DNA from: Flavobacterium sp. NKUCC04_CG
Lineage (GTDB): Bacteria > Bacteroidota > Bacteroidia > Flavobacteriales > Flavobacteriaceae
Assembly (NCBI RefSeq): GCF_019345525.1
Contig: NZ_JAHKRA010000012.1
Span: 1 to 64,000 of the forward strand
DNA length: 64,000 nt
Reading direction: 5' to 3'
The first letter of the stretch is position 1. The number at the start of each line of letters is the position of its first letter. The notes under the pieces were generated by a model. It did no database searches. It worked only from the letters and a program-made list of their open reading frames with translations, and was not told the DNA's origin. The translations under genes were made by a program, and so were the position numbers. This document shows, piece after piece, positions 63,499-64,000 of the stretch.

Positions 63499-64000
63499 AT
63501 GATGTCTTCTAAGATAAAACTGACTATCATGAACTTTATGCAATTTTTTGTATGGGGAGCATGGTTGATTACAATTGCCAATTATTGGTTTGGAACAAAA
63601 CACTGGGATGGCACTCAGTTTGGATTAATCTTTGGTACCATGGGAATCGCTTCGGTTTTTATGCCTACGCTTTCTGGGATTATTGCTGATCGCTGGGTAA
63701 ATGCCGAAAAATTGTATGGAGTTTTACACCTACTTTATGCTGCCACTCTTTTTTACCTTCCGCAGATTGATGATCCCACTATGTTTTTTAATGTTATGCT
63801 GTTGGCGATGTGTTTTTATATGCCTACGATCTCATTAAATAATTCCATTTCTTATTCCGTTCTAAAATCGAGTAATTTGGATGTTGTTAAAGATTTTCCT
63901 CCTATTCGAGTTTGGGGTACAATCGGTTTTATAGCAGCCATGTGGGTTACGAATTTAACGGGAAATAAAGCCACTGAATACCAGTTTTATATAGCAGGTA
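63499..64000 (+). CDS. Nucleoside:H+ symporter family (NupG-like), cut by window edge
   Basis: The first 167 codons of a major facilitator protein: MSSKIKLTIMNFMQFFVWGAW, then FGTMGIASVFMPTLSGIIADRW and FPPIRVWGTIGFIAAMWVT, the pattern of the NupG/XapB nucleoside symporters. It starts at the first of two adjacent ATG codons. The gene continues beyond position 64000. The exact substrate is not determined. Confidence 0.85.
   Translation, partial: MMSSKIKLTIMNFMQFFVWGAWLITIANYWFGTKHWDGTQFGLIFGTMGIASVFMPTLSGIIADRWVNAEKLYGVLHLLYAATLFYLPQIDDPTMFFNVMLLAMCFYMPTISLNNSISYSVLKSSNLDVVKDFPPIRVWGTIGFIAAMWVTNLTGNKATEYQFYIAG

Overview
The window is chromosomal DNA from a low-GC member of the Bacteroidota, most likely a Flavobacteriaceae (Flavobacterium-like) species. 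The support is a PorQ gene of the type IX secretion system, split transketolase genes, many lipoproteins with relaxed lipoboxes, Rhs modules with Bacteroidetes-style core sequence, and repeated promoter -7 elements of the form TAnnTTTG, sometimes with an upstream TTTG. I do not assign a species.

Positions 1-5.9 kb are an accessory, decaying Rhs (polymorphic toxin) locus. It holds an orphan toxin tip with a membrane immunity gene, an Rhs core with a second tip (broken by a 1-nt frameshift) and a YwqK/MORN-type immunity gene, a 20-codon stump of a third tip, and an orphan immunity lipoprotein. These modules are separated by three truncated XRE regulator genes, a 479-bp direct repeat, two other direct repeats, several similar terminators and many REP-like hairpins built on ACCGCACGAA / TTCGTGTGGT. 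The hairpins sit exactly at module borders.

Positions 6-13.3 kb are a nitrogen-oxide region: nirK fused to a cytochrome c domain, nirV and a SCO copper chaperone on the + strand; then a CopD-like protein, a heme-copper-oxidase-like membrane protein, the Ric iron-sulfur repair protein, an Rrf2/NsrR-like regulator and an outer-membrane barrel on the - strand. nirK has a perfect FNR/CRP-type palindrome placed where a class II activator would sit.

Positions 13.9-30.2 kb are ordinary core genes: meaB, a fosmidomycin-resistance-type MFS pump, an FAD-linked dehydrogenase, mgtE, rmuC, a 23S pseudouridine synthase, a cation diffusion facilitator, an orphan FecE/BtuD-type ATPase, MFS, split transketolase, an FKBP-like lipoprotein with calcium repeats, Hsp15, TPMT-like methyltransferase, phosphoribosyltransferase and aroK. 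At 30.3-30.9 kb is a tRNA cluster of four identical tRNA-Lys(UUU) genes and one tRNA-Leu(GAG).

Directly after the tRNAs, 30.97-32.48 kb is a small cassette bounded by 53-bp direct repeats. It holds a SatD-family gene and an overlapping gene for a small three-helix membrane protein, preceded by three 17-bp quasi-palindromes spaced exactly 28 bp. SatD shows the two metal-binding aspartates and other landmarks of class III nucleotidyl cyclases plus a C-terminal helix-turn-helix, so the pair resembles a cyclic-nucleotide synthase with a membrane effector. This is my best candidate for an undescribed system; the function is inference.

Positions 32.6-64 kb are again mostly core: a CDGSH protein, sterol desaturase, choloylglycine-hydrolase-type enzyme, an HxlR regulator divergent from a quinone reductase, a cobalamin/iron uptake group (YncE-like lipoprotein, binding protein, FecCD permease), tgt, LptF/G-type permease, accA, dnaB, a lipoprotein superoxide dismutase, phospholipid synthesis (cdsA, psd), LUD protein, ftsH, rsfS, birA, msrB, M48 protease, lon, porQ, cmk and a nucleoside symporter cut by the window edge.
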